This document shows, in pieces, positions 7,592 to 19,540 of a stretch of DNA of 64,000 bases. Within the stretch, counting starts at the first letter, position 1; every line of letters begins with the position of its first letter. The stretch comes from Parietaria judaica (Eukaryota > Streptophyta > Magnoliopsida > Rosales > Urticaceae). The position numbers were made by a program, and so were the translations under genes. The notes below the pieces were generated by a model. The model was given only the letters and a program-made list of their open reading frames with translations, was not told the origin of the DNA and did not search any database. Location of the stretch: NCBI GenBank assembly GCA_954871525.1, contig OX940869.1, positions 19,992,001 through 20,056,000 of the forward strand. Reading direction: 5' to 3'.

Positions 7592-10128
7592 CCACCCTAA
7601 TTAAGGTCTAGCAACTCAAATTTCATGAAGAACGCATCGTATTTGCTCTCGTAAGAAATCCAATTTTAACACTTTTCGGTAATGATTTTAACTCGTTAAC
7701 GGTTTGATATAGAAAGTACGAGATAGTGCTTCGCTATTTAGGGATTAAAATAAGTAACTGTGATACAATTACACATTTTTAAGCATTTTGAAATTCATTT
7801 TTTGTTTAAAATATTGTTTAATTAGGGTTCTTTAATGTAAAATGGGAAAAAGACTCAGTTTTTTTTTTGGAGAACGTATTAATTGTTGAAAACTGGGTTT
7901 TAAGAGAGCTCCGGTAAGTTTTAATGCCAAAACTACCCCAATATATAATAATACCACCCTAATGAAGGTCTAGCAACTCAAATTTCATGAAGAACGCTAT
8001 GTATTTGCTCTCGTAAGAAAACTAATTTTAACACTTTTCGGTAATGATTTTAACTCGTTAACGGTTTGATATAGAAAGTACGAGATAGTGCTTCGCTATT
8101 TAGGGATTAAAATAAGTAAATGTGATACAATTACACATTATTAAGCATTTTGAAATTCATTTTTTGTTTAAAATATCGTTTAATTAGGGTTCTTTAATGT
8201 AAAATGGGAAAAAGACTCAGTTTTTTTTTTTTTGGAGCACGTATTAATTGTTGAAAACTGGGTTTTAAGAGAGCTCCAGTAAGTTTTAATGCCAAAACTA
8301 ACCCAATATATAATAATACCACCCTAATGAAGGTCTAGCAACTCAAATTTCATGAAGAACGCATCGTATTTGCTCTTGTAAGAAAACCAATTTTAACACT
8401 TTTCGGTAATGATTTTAACTCGTTAACGGCTTGATATAGAAAGTACGAGATAGTGCTTCGCTATTTAGGGATTAAAATAAGTAAATGTGATACAATTACA
8501 CATTATTAAGCATTTTGAAATTCAATTTTTGTTTAAAATATCGTTTAATTAGGGTTCTTTAATGTAAAATGGGAAAAAGACTCAGTTTTTTTTGGAGCAC
8601 GTATTAATTGTTGAAAACTGGGTTTTAAGAGAGCTCCAGTAAGTTTTAATGCCAAAACTAACCCAATATATAATAATACCACACTAATGAAGGTCTAGCA
8701 ACTCAAATTTCATGAAGAACGCATCGTATTTGCTCTCGTAAGAAAACCAATTTTAACACTTTACGGTAATGATTTTAACTCGTTAACGGCTTGATATAGA
8801 AAGTACGAGGTAGTGCTTTGCTATTTAGGGATTAAAATAAGTAAATGTGATACAATTACACATTATTAAGCATTTTGAAATTCATTTTTTGCTTAAAATA
8901 TAGTTTTATTAGGGTTCTGCCGCGTAAAATGGTAAAAAGACTCAGTTTTTTTTTGGAGCACGTATCATATGTTAAAAACTGGGTTTTAAGAAAGCTCCAG
9001 TAAGTTTTAATGCCAAAACTAACCCAATATATAATAATACCACCCTAATTAAGGTCTAGCAACTCAAATTTCATGAAGAACGCATCGTATTTGCTCTCGT
9101 AAGAAATCCAATTTTAACACTTTTCGGTAATGATTTTAACTCGTTAACGGTTTGATATAGAAAGTACGAGATAGTGCTTCGCTATTTAGGGATTAAAATA
9201 AGTAACTGTGATACAATTACACATTTTTAAGCATTTTGAAATTCATTTTTTGTTTAAAATATTGTTTAATTAGGGTTCTTTAATGTAAAATGGGAAAAAG
9301 ACTCAGTTTTTTTTTTTGGAGAACGTATTAATTGTTGAAAACTGGGTTTTAAGAGAGCTCCGGTAAGTTTTAATGCCAAAACTACCCCAATATATAATAA
9401 TACCACCCTAATGAAGGTCTAGCAACTCAAATTTCATGAAGAACGCTATGTATTTGCTCTCGTAAGAAAACTAATTTTAACACTTTTCGGTAATGATTTT
9501 AACTCGTTAACGGTTTGATATAGAAAGTACGAGATAGTGCTTCGCTATTTAGGGATTAAAATAAGTAAATGTGATACAATTACACATTATTAAGCATTTT
9601 GAAATTCATTTTTTGTTTAAAATATCGTTTAATTAGGGTTCTTTAATGTAAAATGGGAAAAAGACTCAGTTTTTTTTTTTTGGAGCACGTATTAATTGTT
9701 GAAAACTGGGTTTTAAGAGAGCTCCAGTAAGTTTTAATGCCAAAACTAACCCAATATATAATAATACCACCCTAATGAAGGTCTAGCAACTCAAATTTCA
9801 TGAAGAACGCATCGTATTTGCTCTTTGTAAGAAAACCAATTTTAACACTTTTCGGTAATGATTTTAACCCGTTAACGGCTTGATATAGAAAGTACGAGAT
9901 AGTGCTTCGCTATTTAGGGATTAAAATAAGTAAATGTGATACAATTACACATTATTAAGCATTTTGAAATTCAATTTTTGTTTAAAATATCGTTTAATTA
10001 GGGTTCTTTAATGTAAAATGGGAAAAAGACTCAGTTTTTTTTTGGAGCACGTATTAATTGTTGAAAACTGGGTTTTAAGAGAGCTCCAGTAAGTTTTAAT
10101 GCCAAAAATAACCCAATATATAATAATA
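7231..10128. repeat. Tandem duplication of tetramer B'-C-D-E (2 x ~1.45 kb)
   Basis: The last four monomers of the octamer (7231-8678, 1448 bp) are repeated at 8679-10128 (1450 bp). The private change AACGCTATG, otherwise absent from the window, occurs in the D slot of both copies (near 7993 and 9443). The two-base length difference comes from T-tract changes and an extra T in GCTCTTTGTAAG near 9823. That E slot also has AACCCGTTAACGG, so it has picked up G-like sites. Confidence 0.9.
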
Positions 10129-10850
10129 CCACACTAATGAAGGTCTAGCAACTCAAATTTCATGAAGAACGCATCGTATTTGCTCTCGTAAGAAAACCAA
10201 TTTTAACATTTTTCGGTAATGATTTTAACTCGTTAACGGCTTGATATAGAAAGTACGAGGTAGTGCTTTACTATTTAGGGATTAAAATAAGTAAATGTGA
10301 TACAATTACACATTATTAAGCATTTTGAAATTCATTTTTTGTTTAAAATATAGTTTAATTAGGGTTCTGCCGCGTAAAATGGTAAAAAGACTCAGTTTTT
10401 TTTTGGAGCACGTATCAATTGTTGAAAACTGGGTTTTAAGAGAGCTCCAGTAAGTTTTAATGCCAAAACTAACCCAATATATAATAGTACCACCCTAATT
10501 AAGGTCTAGCAACTCAAATTTCATGAAGAACGCATCGTATTTGCTCTCGTAAGAAATCCAATTTTAACACTTTTCGGTAATGATTTTAACTCGTTAACGG
10601 CTTGATATAGAAAGTACGAGATAGTGCTTCGCTATTTAGGGATTAAAATAAGTAAATGTGATACAATTACACATTATTAAGCATTTTGAAATTCATTTTT
10701 TGTTTAAAATATCGTTTAATTAGGGTTCTTTAATGTAAAATGGGAAAAAGACTCAGTTTTTTTTTGGAGCACGTATTAATTGTTGAAAACTGGGTTTTAA
10801 GAGAGCTCCAGTAAGTTTTAATGCCAAAAATAACCCAATATATAATAATA
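10129..10850. repeat. A-F dimer
   Basis: Two monomers start at 10129 and 10490 (722 bp). The A copy has GTGCTTTACTATT and ends AATATATAATAGTACC, and F ends AAAATAACCC. Both variants are shared with the A-F dimers at 18097-19540, which suggests a common source for the two regions. Confidence 0.85.
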
Positions 10851-13800
10851 CCACACTAATGAAGGTCTAGCAACTCAAATTTCATGAAGAACGCATCGTA
10901 TTTGCTCTCGTAAGAAAACCAATTTTAACATTTTTCGGTAATGATTTTAACTCGTTAACGGCTTGATATAGAAAGTACGAGGTAGTGCTTTACTATTTAG
11001 GGATTAAAATAAGTAAATGTGATACAATTACACATTATTAAGCATTTTGAAATTCATTTTTTGTTTAAAATATAGTTTAATTAGGGTTCTGCCGCGTAAA
11101 ATGGTAAAAAGACTCAGTTTTTTTTTTGGAGCACGTATCAATTGTTGAAAACTGGGTTTTAAGAGAGCTCCAGTAAGTTTTAATGCCAAAACTAACCCAA
11201 TATATAATAGTACCACCCTAATTAAGGTCTAGCAACTCAAATTTCATGAAGAACGCATCGTATTTGCTCTCGTAAGAAAACTAATTTTAACACTTTTCGG
11301 TAATGATTTTAACTCGTTAACGGTTTGATATAGAAAGTACGAGATAGTGCTTCGCTATTTAGGGATTAAAATAAGTAAATGTGATACAATTACACATTAT
11401 TAAGCATTTTGAAATTCATTTTTTGTTTAAAATATTGTTTAATTAGGGTTCTTTAATGTAAAATGGGAAAAAGACTCAGTTTTTTTTTTTTTGGAGCACG
11501 TATTAATTGTTGAAAACTGGGTTTTAAGAGAGCTCCAGTAAGTTTTAATGCCAAAACTAACCCAATATATAATAATACCACCCTAATGAAGGTCTAGCAA
11601 CTTAAATTTCATGAAGAACGCATCGTATTTGCTCTTGTAAGAAAACCAATTTTAACATTTTTCGGTAATGATTTTAACTCGTTAACGGCTTGATATAGAA
11701 AGTACGAGATAGTGCTTCGCTATTTAGGGATTAAAATAAGTAAATGTGATACAATTACACATTATTAAGCATTTTGAAATTCAATTTTTGTTTAAAATAT
11801 CGTTTAATTAGGGTTCTTTAATGTAAAATGGGAAAAAGACTCAGTTTTTTTTTGGAGCACGTATTAATTGTTGAAAACTGGGTTTTAAGAGAGCTCCAGT
11901 AAGTTTTAATGCCAAAAATAACCCAATATATAATAATACCACACTAATGAAGGTCTAGCAACTCAAATTTCATGAAGAACGCATCGTATTTGCTCTCGTA
12001 AGAAAACCAATTTTAACACTTTTCGGTAATGATTTTAACTCGTTAACGGCTTGATATAGAAAGTACGAGATAGTGCTTCCCTATTTACGGATTAAAATAA
12101 GTAAATGTGATACAATTACACATTATTAAGCATTTTGAAATTCATTTTTTGTTTAAAATATAGTTTAATTAGGGTTCTGCCGCGTAAAATGGTAAAAAGA
12201 CTCAGTTTTTTTTTTGGAGCACGTATCAATTGTTGAAAACTGGGTTTTAAGAGAGCTCCAGTAAGTTTTAATGCCAAAACTAACCCAATATATAATAGTA
12301 CCACCCTAATTAAGGTCTAGCAACTCAAATTTCATGAAGAACGCATCGTATTTGCTCTCGTAAGAAAACTAATTTTAACACTTTTCGGTAATGATTTTAA
12401 CTCGTTAACGGTTTGATATAGAAAGTACGAGATAGTGCTTCGCTATTTAGGGATTAAAATAAGTAAATGTGATACAATTACACATTATTAAGCATTTTGA
12501 AATTCATTTTTTGTTTAAAATATCGTTTAATTAGGGTTCTTTAATGTAAAATGGGAAAAAGACTCAGTTTTTTTTTTTTGGAGCACGTATTAATTGTTGA
12601 AAACTGGGTTTTAAGAGAGCTCCAGTAAGTTTTAATGCCAAAACTAACCCAATATATAATAATACCAAACTAATGAAGGTCTAGCAACTACAATTTCGTC
12701 AAGAACGCATCGTATTTGCTCTTTGTAAGAAAACCAATTTTAATACTTTTCGATAAATATTTTAACCCGTTAACGGCTTCATATAGAAACTACGAGATAG
12801 TGCTTCGCTATTTAGGGATTAAAATAAGTAAATGTGATACAATTACACATTATTAAGCATTTTGAAATTCAATTTTTGTTTAAAATATCGTTTAATTAGG
12901 GTTCTTTAATGTAAAATGGGAAAAAGACTCAGTTTTTTTTTGGAGCACGTATTAATTGTTGAAAACTGGGTTTTAAGAGAGCTCCAGTAAGTTTTAATGC
13001 CAAAAATAACCCAATATATAATAATACCACACTAATGAAGGTCTAGCAACTCAAATTTCATGAAGAACGCATCGTATTTGCTCTCGTAAGAAAACCAATT
13101 TTAACATTTTTCGGTAATGATTTTAACTAGTTAACGGCTTGATATAGAAAGTACGAGGTAGTGCTTTGCTATTTAGGGATTAAAATAAGTAAATGTGATA
13201 CAATTACACATTATTAAGCATTTTGAAATTCATTTTTTGTTTAAAATATAGTTTAATTAGGGTTCTGCCGCGTAAAATGGTAAAAAGACTCAGTTTTTTT
13301 TTTGGAGCACGTATCAATTGTTGAAAACTGGGTTTTAAGAGAGCTCCAGTAAGTTTTAATGCCAAAACTAACCCAATATATAATAGTACCACCCTAATTA
13401 AGGTCTAGCAACTCAAATTTCATGAAGAACGCATCGTATTTGCTCTCGTAAGAAAACTAATTTTAACACTTTTCGGTAATGATTTTAACTCGTTAACGGT
13501 TTGATATAGAAAGTACGAGATAGTGCTTCGCTATTTAGGGATTAAAATAAGTAAATGTGATACAATTACACATTATTAAGCATTTTGAAATTCATTTTTT
13601 GTTTAAAATATCGTTTAATTAGGGTTCTTTAATGTAAAATGGGAAAAAGACTCAGTTTTTTTTTTTTGGAGCACGTATTAATTGTTGAAAACTGGGTTTT
13701 AAGAGAGCTCCAGTAAGTTTTAATGCCAAAACTAACCCAATATATAATAATACCACCCTAATGAAGGTCTAGCAACTACAATTTCGTCAAGAACGCATCG

Positions 13801-15201
13801 TATTTGCTCTTTGTAAGAAAACCAATTTTAATACTTTTCGATAAATATTTTAACCCGTTAACGGCTTCATATAGAAACTACGAGATAGTGCTTCGCTATT
13901 TAGGGATTAAAATAAGTAAATGTGATACAATTACACATTATTAAGCATTTTGAAATTCAATTTTTGTTTAAAATATCGTTTAATTAGGGTTCTTTAATGT
14001 AAAATGGGAAAAAGACTCAGTTTTTTTTTGGAGCACGTATTAATTGTTGAAAACTGGGTTTTAAGAGAGCTCCAGTAAGTTTTAATGCCAAAAATAACCC
14101 AATATATAATAATACCACACTAATGAAGGTCTAGCAACTCAAATTTCATGAAGAACGCATCGTATTTGCTCTCGTAAGAAAACCAATTTTAACATTTTTC
14201 GGTAATGATTTTAACTAGTTAACGGCTTGATATAGAAAGTACGAGGTAGTGCTTTGCTATTTAGGGATTAAAATAAGTAAATGTGATACAATTACACATT
14301 ATTAAGCATTTTGAAATTCATTTTTTGTTTAAAATATAGTTTAATTAGGGTTCTGCCGCGTAAAATGGTAAAAAGACTCAGTTTTTTTTTTGGAGCACGT
14401 ATCAATTGTTGAAAACTGGGTTTTAAGAGAGCTCCAGTAAGTTTTAATGCCAAAACTAACCCAATATATAATAGTACCACCCTAATTAAGGTCTAGCAAC
14501 TCAAATTTCATGAAGAACGCATCGTATTTGCTCTCGTAAGAAAACTAATTTTAACACTTTTCGGTAATGATTTTAACTCGTTAACGGTTTGATATAGAAA
14601 GTACGAGATAGTGCTTCGCTATTTAGGGATTAAAATAAGTAAATGTGATACAATTACACATTATTAAGCATTTTGAAATTCATTTTTTGTTTAAAATATC
14701 GTTTAATTAGGGTTCTTTAATGTAAAATGGGAAAAAGACTCAGTTTTTTTTTTTTGGAGCACGTATTAATTGTTGAAAACTGGGTTTTAAGAGAGCTCCA
14801 GTAAGTTTTAATGCCAAAACTAACCCAATATATAATAATACCAAACTAACGAAGGTCTAGCAACTACAATTTCATGAAGAACGCATCGTATTTGCTCTTG
14901 TAAGAAAACCAATTTTAACACTTTTCGGTAATGATTTTAACTCGTTAACGGCTTGATATAGAAAGTACGAGATAGTGCTTCGCTATTTAGGGATTAAAAT
15001 AAGTAAATGTGATACAATTACACATTATTAAGCATTTTGAAATTCAATTTTTGTTTAAAATATCGTTTAATTAGGGTTCTTTAATGTAAAATGGGAAAAA
15101 GACTCAGTTTTTTTTTGGAGCACGTATTAATTGTTGAAAACTGGGTTTTAAGAGAGCTCCAGTAAGTTTTAATGCCAAAAATAACCCAATATATAATAAT
15201 A
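10851..15201. repeat. HOR: trimer A-D-E/G, four tandem copies (~1088 bp)
   Basis: Copies are 10851-11938, 11939-13026, 13027-14114 and 14115-15201 (1088, 1088, 1088, 1087 bp). Slot 1 is A, ending AATAGTACC. Slot 2 is D with GAAAACTAATT and a T tract of 11-12. Slot 3 is E in copy 1, G in copies 2 and 3, and an E monomer with a G-type first 40 bases in copy 4 (14841). The A monomer at 11939 is odd: it has GAGATAGTGCTTCCC and TTTACGGATT, a Q-like patch inside a P monomer. This is the only long trimeric run in the window. Confidence 0.93.
12665..13026. repeat. Subtype G monomer (Q class), most diverged 5' half
   Basis: 362 bp. The 5' half differs at many sites: CCAAACTAATGAAGG, CAACTACAATTTCGTCAAG, GCTCTTTGTAAG, TTTTAATACTTTTCGATAAA, TTTTAACCCGTTAACGGC, and CTTCATATAGAAACTACGAG. 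The 3' half is ordinary E type. Full or near-full copies are at 13753, 41600, 51717, 53162 and 54246. Partial patches occur at 9767, 14841, 20993 and 33647. The cluster of co-inherited changes followed by a standard 3' half suggests an older lineage recombined into the array. Confidence 0.85.
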
Positions 15202-18096
15202 CCACACTAATGAAGGTCTAGCAACTCAAATTTCATGAAGAACGCATCGTATTTGCTCTCGTAAGAAAACCAATTTTAACATTTTTCGGTAATGATTTTA
15301 ACTAGTTAACGGCTTGATATAGAAAATACGAGGTAGTGCTTTGCTATTTAGGGATTAAAATAAGTAAATGTGATACAATTACACATTATTAAGCATTTTG
15401 AAATTCATTTTTTGTTTAAAATATAGTTTAATTAGGGTTCTGCCGCATAAAATGGTAAAAAGACTCAGTTTTTTTTTTGGAGCACGTATCAATTGTTGAA
15501 AACTGGGTTTTAAGAGAGCTCCAGTAAGTTTTAATGCCAAAACTAACCCAATATATAATAATACCACCCTAATTAAGGTCTAGCAACTCAAATTTCATGA
15601 AGAACGCATCGTATTTGCTCTCGTAAGAAATCCAATTTTAACACATTTCGGTAATGATTTTAACTCGTTAACGGCTTGATATAGAAAGTACGAGATAGTG
15701 CTTCGCTATTTAGGGATTAAAATAAGTAAATGTGATACAATTACACATTATTAAGCATTTTGAAATTCATTTTTTGTTTAAAATATCGTTTAATTAGGGT
15801 TCTTTAATGTAAAATGGGAAAAAGACTCAGTTTTTTTTTTGGAGCACGTATTAATTGTTGAAAACTGGGTTTTAAGAGAGCTCCAGTAAGTTTTAATGCC
15901 AAAAATAACCCAATATATAATAATACCACACTAATGAAGTTCTAGCAACTCAAATTTCATGAAGAACGCATCGTATTTGCTCTCGTAAGAAAACCAATTT
16001 TAACACTTTTCGGTAATGATTTTAACTCGTTAACGGCTTGATATAGAAAGTACGAGGTAGTGGTTTGCTATTTAGGGATTAAAATAAGTAAATGTGATAC
16101 AATTACACATTATTAAGCATTTTGAAATTCATTTTTTGTTTAAAATATAGTTTAATTAGGGTTCTGCCGCGTAAAATGGTAAAAAGACTCAGTTTTTTTT
16201 TTGGAGCACGTATCAATTGTTGAAAACTGGGTTTTAAGAGAGCTCCAGTAAGTTTTAATGCCAAAACTAACCCGATATATAATAATACCACCCTAATTAA
16301 GGTCTAGCAACTCAAATTTCATGAAGAACGCATCGTATTTGCTCTCGTAAGAAATCCAATTTTAACACTTTTCGGTAATGATTTTAACTCGTTAACGGCT
16401 TGGTATAGAAAGTACGAGATAGTGCTTCGCTATTTAGGGATTAAAATAAGTAAATGTGATACAATTACACATTATTAAGCATTTTGAAATTCATTTTTTG
16501 TTTAAAATATCGTTTAATTAGGGTTCTTTAATGTAAAATGGGAAAAAGACTCAGTTTTTTTTGGAGCACGTATTAATTGTTGAAAACTGGGTTTTAAGAG
16601 AGCTCCAGTAAGTTTTAATGCCAAAACTAACCCAATATATAATAATACCACACTAATGAAGGTCTAGCAACTCAAATTTCATGAAGAACGCATCGTATTT
16701 GCTCTCGTAAGAAAACCAATTTTAACACTTTACGGTAATGATTTTAACTCGTTAACGGCTTGATATAGAAAGTACGAGGTAGTGCTTTGCTATTTAGGGA
16801 TTAAAATAAGTAAATGTGATACAATTACACATTATTAAGCATTTTGAAATTCATTTTTTGCTTAAAATATAGTTTTATTAGGGTTCTGCCGCGTAAAATG
16901 GTAAAAAGACTCAGTTTTTTTTTGGAGCACGTATCATATGTTAAAAACTGGGTTTTAAGAAAGCTCCAGTAAGTTTTAATGCCAAAACTAACCCAATATA
17001 TAATAATACCACCCTAATTAAGGTCTAGCAACTCAAATTTCATGAAGAACGCATCGTATTTGCTCTCGTAAGAAATCCAATTTTAACACTTTTCGGTAAT
17101 GATTTTAACTCGTTAACGGTTTGATATAGAAAGTACGAGATAGTGCTTCGCTATTTAGGGATTAAAATAAGTAACTGTGATACAATTACACATTTTTAAG
17201 CATTTTGAAATTCATTTTTTGTTTAAAATATTGTTTAATTAGGGTTCTTTAATGTAAAATGGGAAAAAGACTCAGTTTTTTTTTTGGAGAACGTATTAAT
17301 TGTTGAAAACTGGGTTTTAAGAGAGCTCCGGTAAGTTTTAATGCCAAAACTACCCCAATATATAATAATACCACCCTAATGAAGGTCTAGCAACTCAAAT
17401 TTCATGAAGAACGCATCGTATTTGCTCTCGTAAGAAAACTAATTTTAACACTTTTCGGTAATGATTTTAACTCGTTAACGGTTTGATATAGAAAGTACGA
17501 GATAGTGCTTCGCTATTTAGGGATTAAAATAAGTAAATGTGATACAATTACACATTATTAAGCATTTTGAAATTCATTTTTTGTTTAAAATATCGTTTAA
17601 TTAGGGTTATTTAATGTAAAATGGGAAAAAGACTCAGTTTTTTTTTTTTTGGAGCACGTATTAATTGTTGAAAACTGGGTTTTAAGAGAGCTCCAGTAAG
17701 TTTTAATGCCAAAACTAACCCAATATATAATAATACCACCCTAATGAAGGTCTAGCAACTCAAATTTCATGAAGAACGCATCGTATTTGCTCTTGTAAGA
17801 AAACCAATTTTAACACTTTTCGGTAATGATTTTAACTCGTTAACGGCTTGATATAGAAAGTACGAGATAGTGCTTCGCTATTTAGGGATTAAAATAAGTA
17901 AATGTGATACAATTACACATTATTAAGCATTTTGAAATTCAATTTTTGTTTAAAATATCGTTTAATTAGGGTTCTTTAATGTAAAATGGGAAAAAGACTC
18001 AGTTTTTTTTTGGAGCACGTATTAATTGTTGAAAACTGGGTTTTAAGAGAGCTCCAGTAAGTTTTAATGCCAAAAATAACCCAATATATAATAATA
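15202..18096. repeat. HOR: octamer A-F-A'-F'-B'-C-D-E (copy 2, 9.4 kb from copy 1)
   Basis: Monomers start at 15202, 15564, 15926, 16288, 16648, 17009, 17371 and 17736 (2895 bp), matching 5785-8678 slot for slot. Shared rare markers include AACACATTTCGG in F, GTGGTTTGC in A', CTTGGTATAG in F' with the same T tract of 8, and GTAACTGTG in C. Differences include AGAAAATACGAGG and GCCGCATAAAATGG in the A slot (the only copy with the GCCGCG CpG lost this way) and TTATTTAATG in D. D here has AACGCATCG rather than the AACGCTATG of copy 1. Confidence 0.9.
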
Positions 18097-19540
18097 CCAC
18101 ACTAATGAAGGTCTAGCAACTCAAATTTCATGAAGAACGCATCGTATTTGCTCTCGTAAGAAAACCAATTTTAACATTTTTCGGTAATGATTTTAACTCG
18201 TTAACGGCTTGATATAGAAAGTACGAGGTAGTGCTTTACTATTTAGGGATTAAAATAAGTAAATGTGATACAATTACACATTATTAAGCATTTTGAAATT
18301 CATTTTTTGTTTAAAATATAGTTTAATTAGGGTTCTGCCGCGTAAAATGGTAAAAAGACTCAGTTTTTTTTTGGAGCACGTATCAATTGTTGAAAACTGG
18401 GTTTTAAGAGAGCTCCAGTAAGTTTTAATGCCAAAACTAACCCAATATATAATAGTACCACCCTAATTAAGGTCTAGCAACTCAAATTTCATGAAGAACG
18501 CATCGTATTTGCTCTCGTAAGAAATCCAATTTTAACACTTTTCGGTAATGATTTTAACTCGTTAACGGCTTGATATAGAAAGTACGAGATAGTGCTTCGC
18601 TATTTAGGGATTAAAATAAGTAAATGTGATACAATTACACATTATTAAGCATTTTGAAATTCAATTTTTGTTTAAAATATCGTTTAATTAGGGTTCTTTA
18701 ATGTAAAATGGGAAAAAGACTCAGTTTTTTTTTGGAGCACGTATTAATTGTTGAAAACTGGGTTTTAAGAGAGCTCCAGTAAGTTTTAATGCCAAAAATA
18801 ACCCAATATATAATAATACCACACTAATTAAGGTCTAGCAACTCAAATTTCATGAAGAACGCATCGTATTTGCTCTCGTAAGAAAACCAATTTTAACATT
18901 TTTCGGTAATGATTTTAACTCGTTAACGGCTTGATATAGAAAGTACGAGGTAGTGCTTTACTATTTAGGGATTAAAATAAGTAAATGTGATACAATTACA
19001 CATTATTAAGCATTTTGAAATTCATTTTTTGTTTAAAATATAGTTTAATTAGGGTTCTGCCGCGTAAAATGGTAAAAAGACTCAGTTTTTTTTTGGAGCA
19101 CGTATCAATTGTTGAAAACTGGGTTTTAAGAGAGCTCCAGTAAGTTTTAATGCCAAAACTAACCCAATATATAATAGTACCACCCTAATTAAGGTCTAGC
19201 AACTCAAATTTCATGAAGAACGCATCGTATTTGCTCTCGTAAGAAATCCAATTTTAACACTTTTCGGTAATGATTTTAACTCGTTAACGGCTTGATATAG
19301 AAAGTACGAGATAGTGCTTCGCTATTTAGGGATTAAAATAAGTAAATGTGATACAATTACACATTATTAAGCATTTTGAAATTCAATTTTTGTTTAAAAT
19401 ATCGTTTAATTAGGGTTCTTTAATGTAAAATGGGAAAAAGACTCAGTTTTTTTTTGGAGCACGTATTAATTGTTGAAAACTGGGTTTTAAGAGAGCTCCA
19501 GTAAGTTTTAATGCCAAAAATAACCCAATATATAATAATA
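18097..19540. repeat. A-F dimers, two copies (722 bp each)
   Basis: Monomers start at 18097, 18458, 18819 and 19180. Both A slots have TTTACTATT and end AATAGTACC. Both F slots carry GAAATCC plus the E-type AATTCAATTTTTG and AAAATAACCC. The copies are nearly identical. One visible difference is CCACACTAATTAAGG at 18819, a chimeric start, against CCACACTAATGAAGG at 18097. Confidence 0.88.

Larger units (their letters stand above)
5785..8678. repeat. HOR: octamer A-F-A'-F'-B'-C-D-E (copy 1)
   Basis: Eight monomers start at 5785, 6147, 6509, 6871, 7231, 7592, 7954 and 8319 (2894 bp). Diagnostic sites in order: ACTAGTTAACGG, AACACATTTCGG, GTGGTTTGC, CTTGGTATAG, TATCATATG, GTAACTGTG with GGAGAACG, GAAAACTAATT, and TCTTGTAAG. 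A matching octamer in the same order lies at 15202-18096. The D slot here has AACGCTATG instead of AACGCATCG. Confidence 0.9.
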
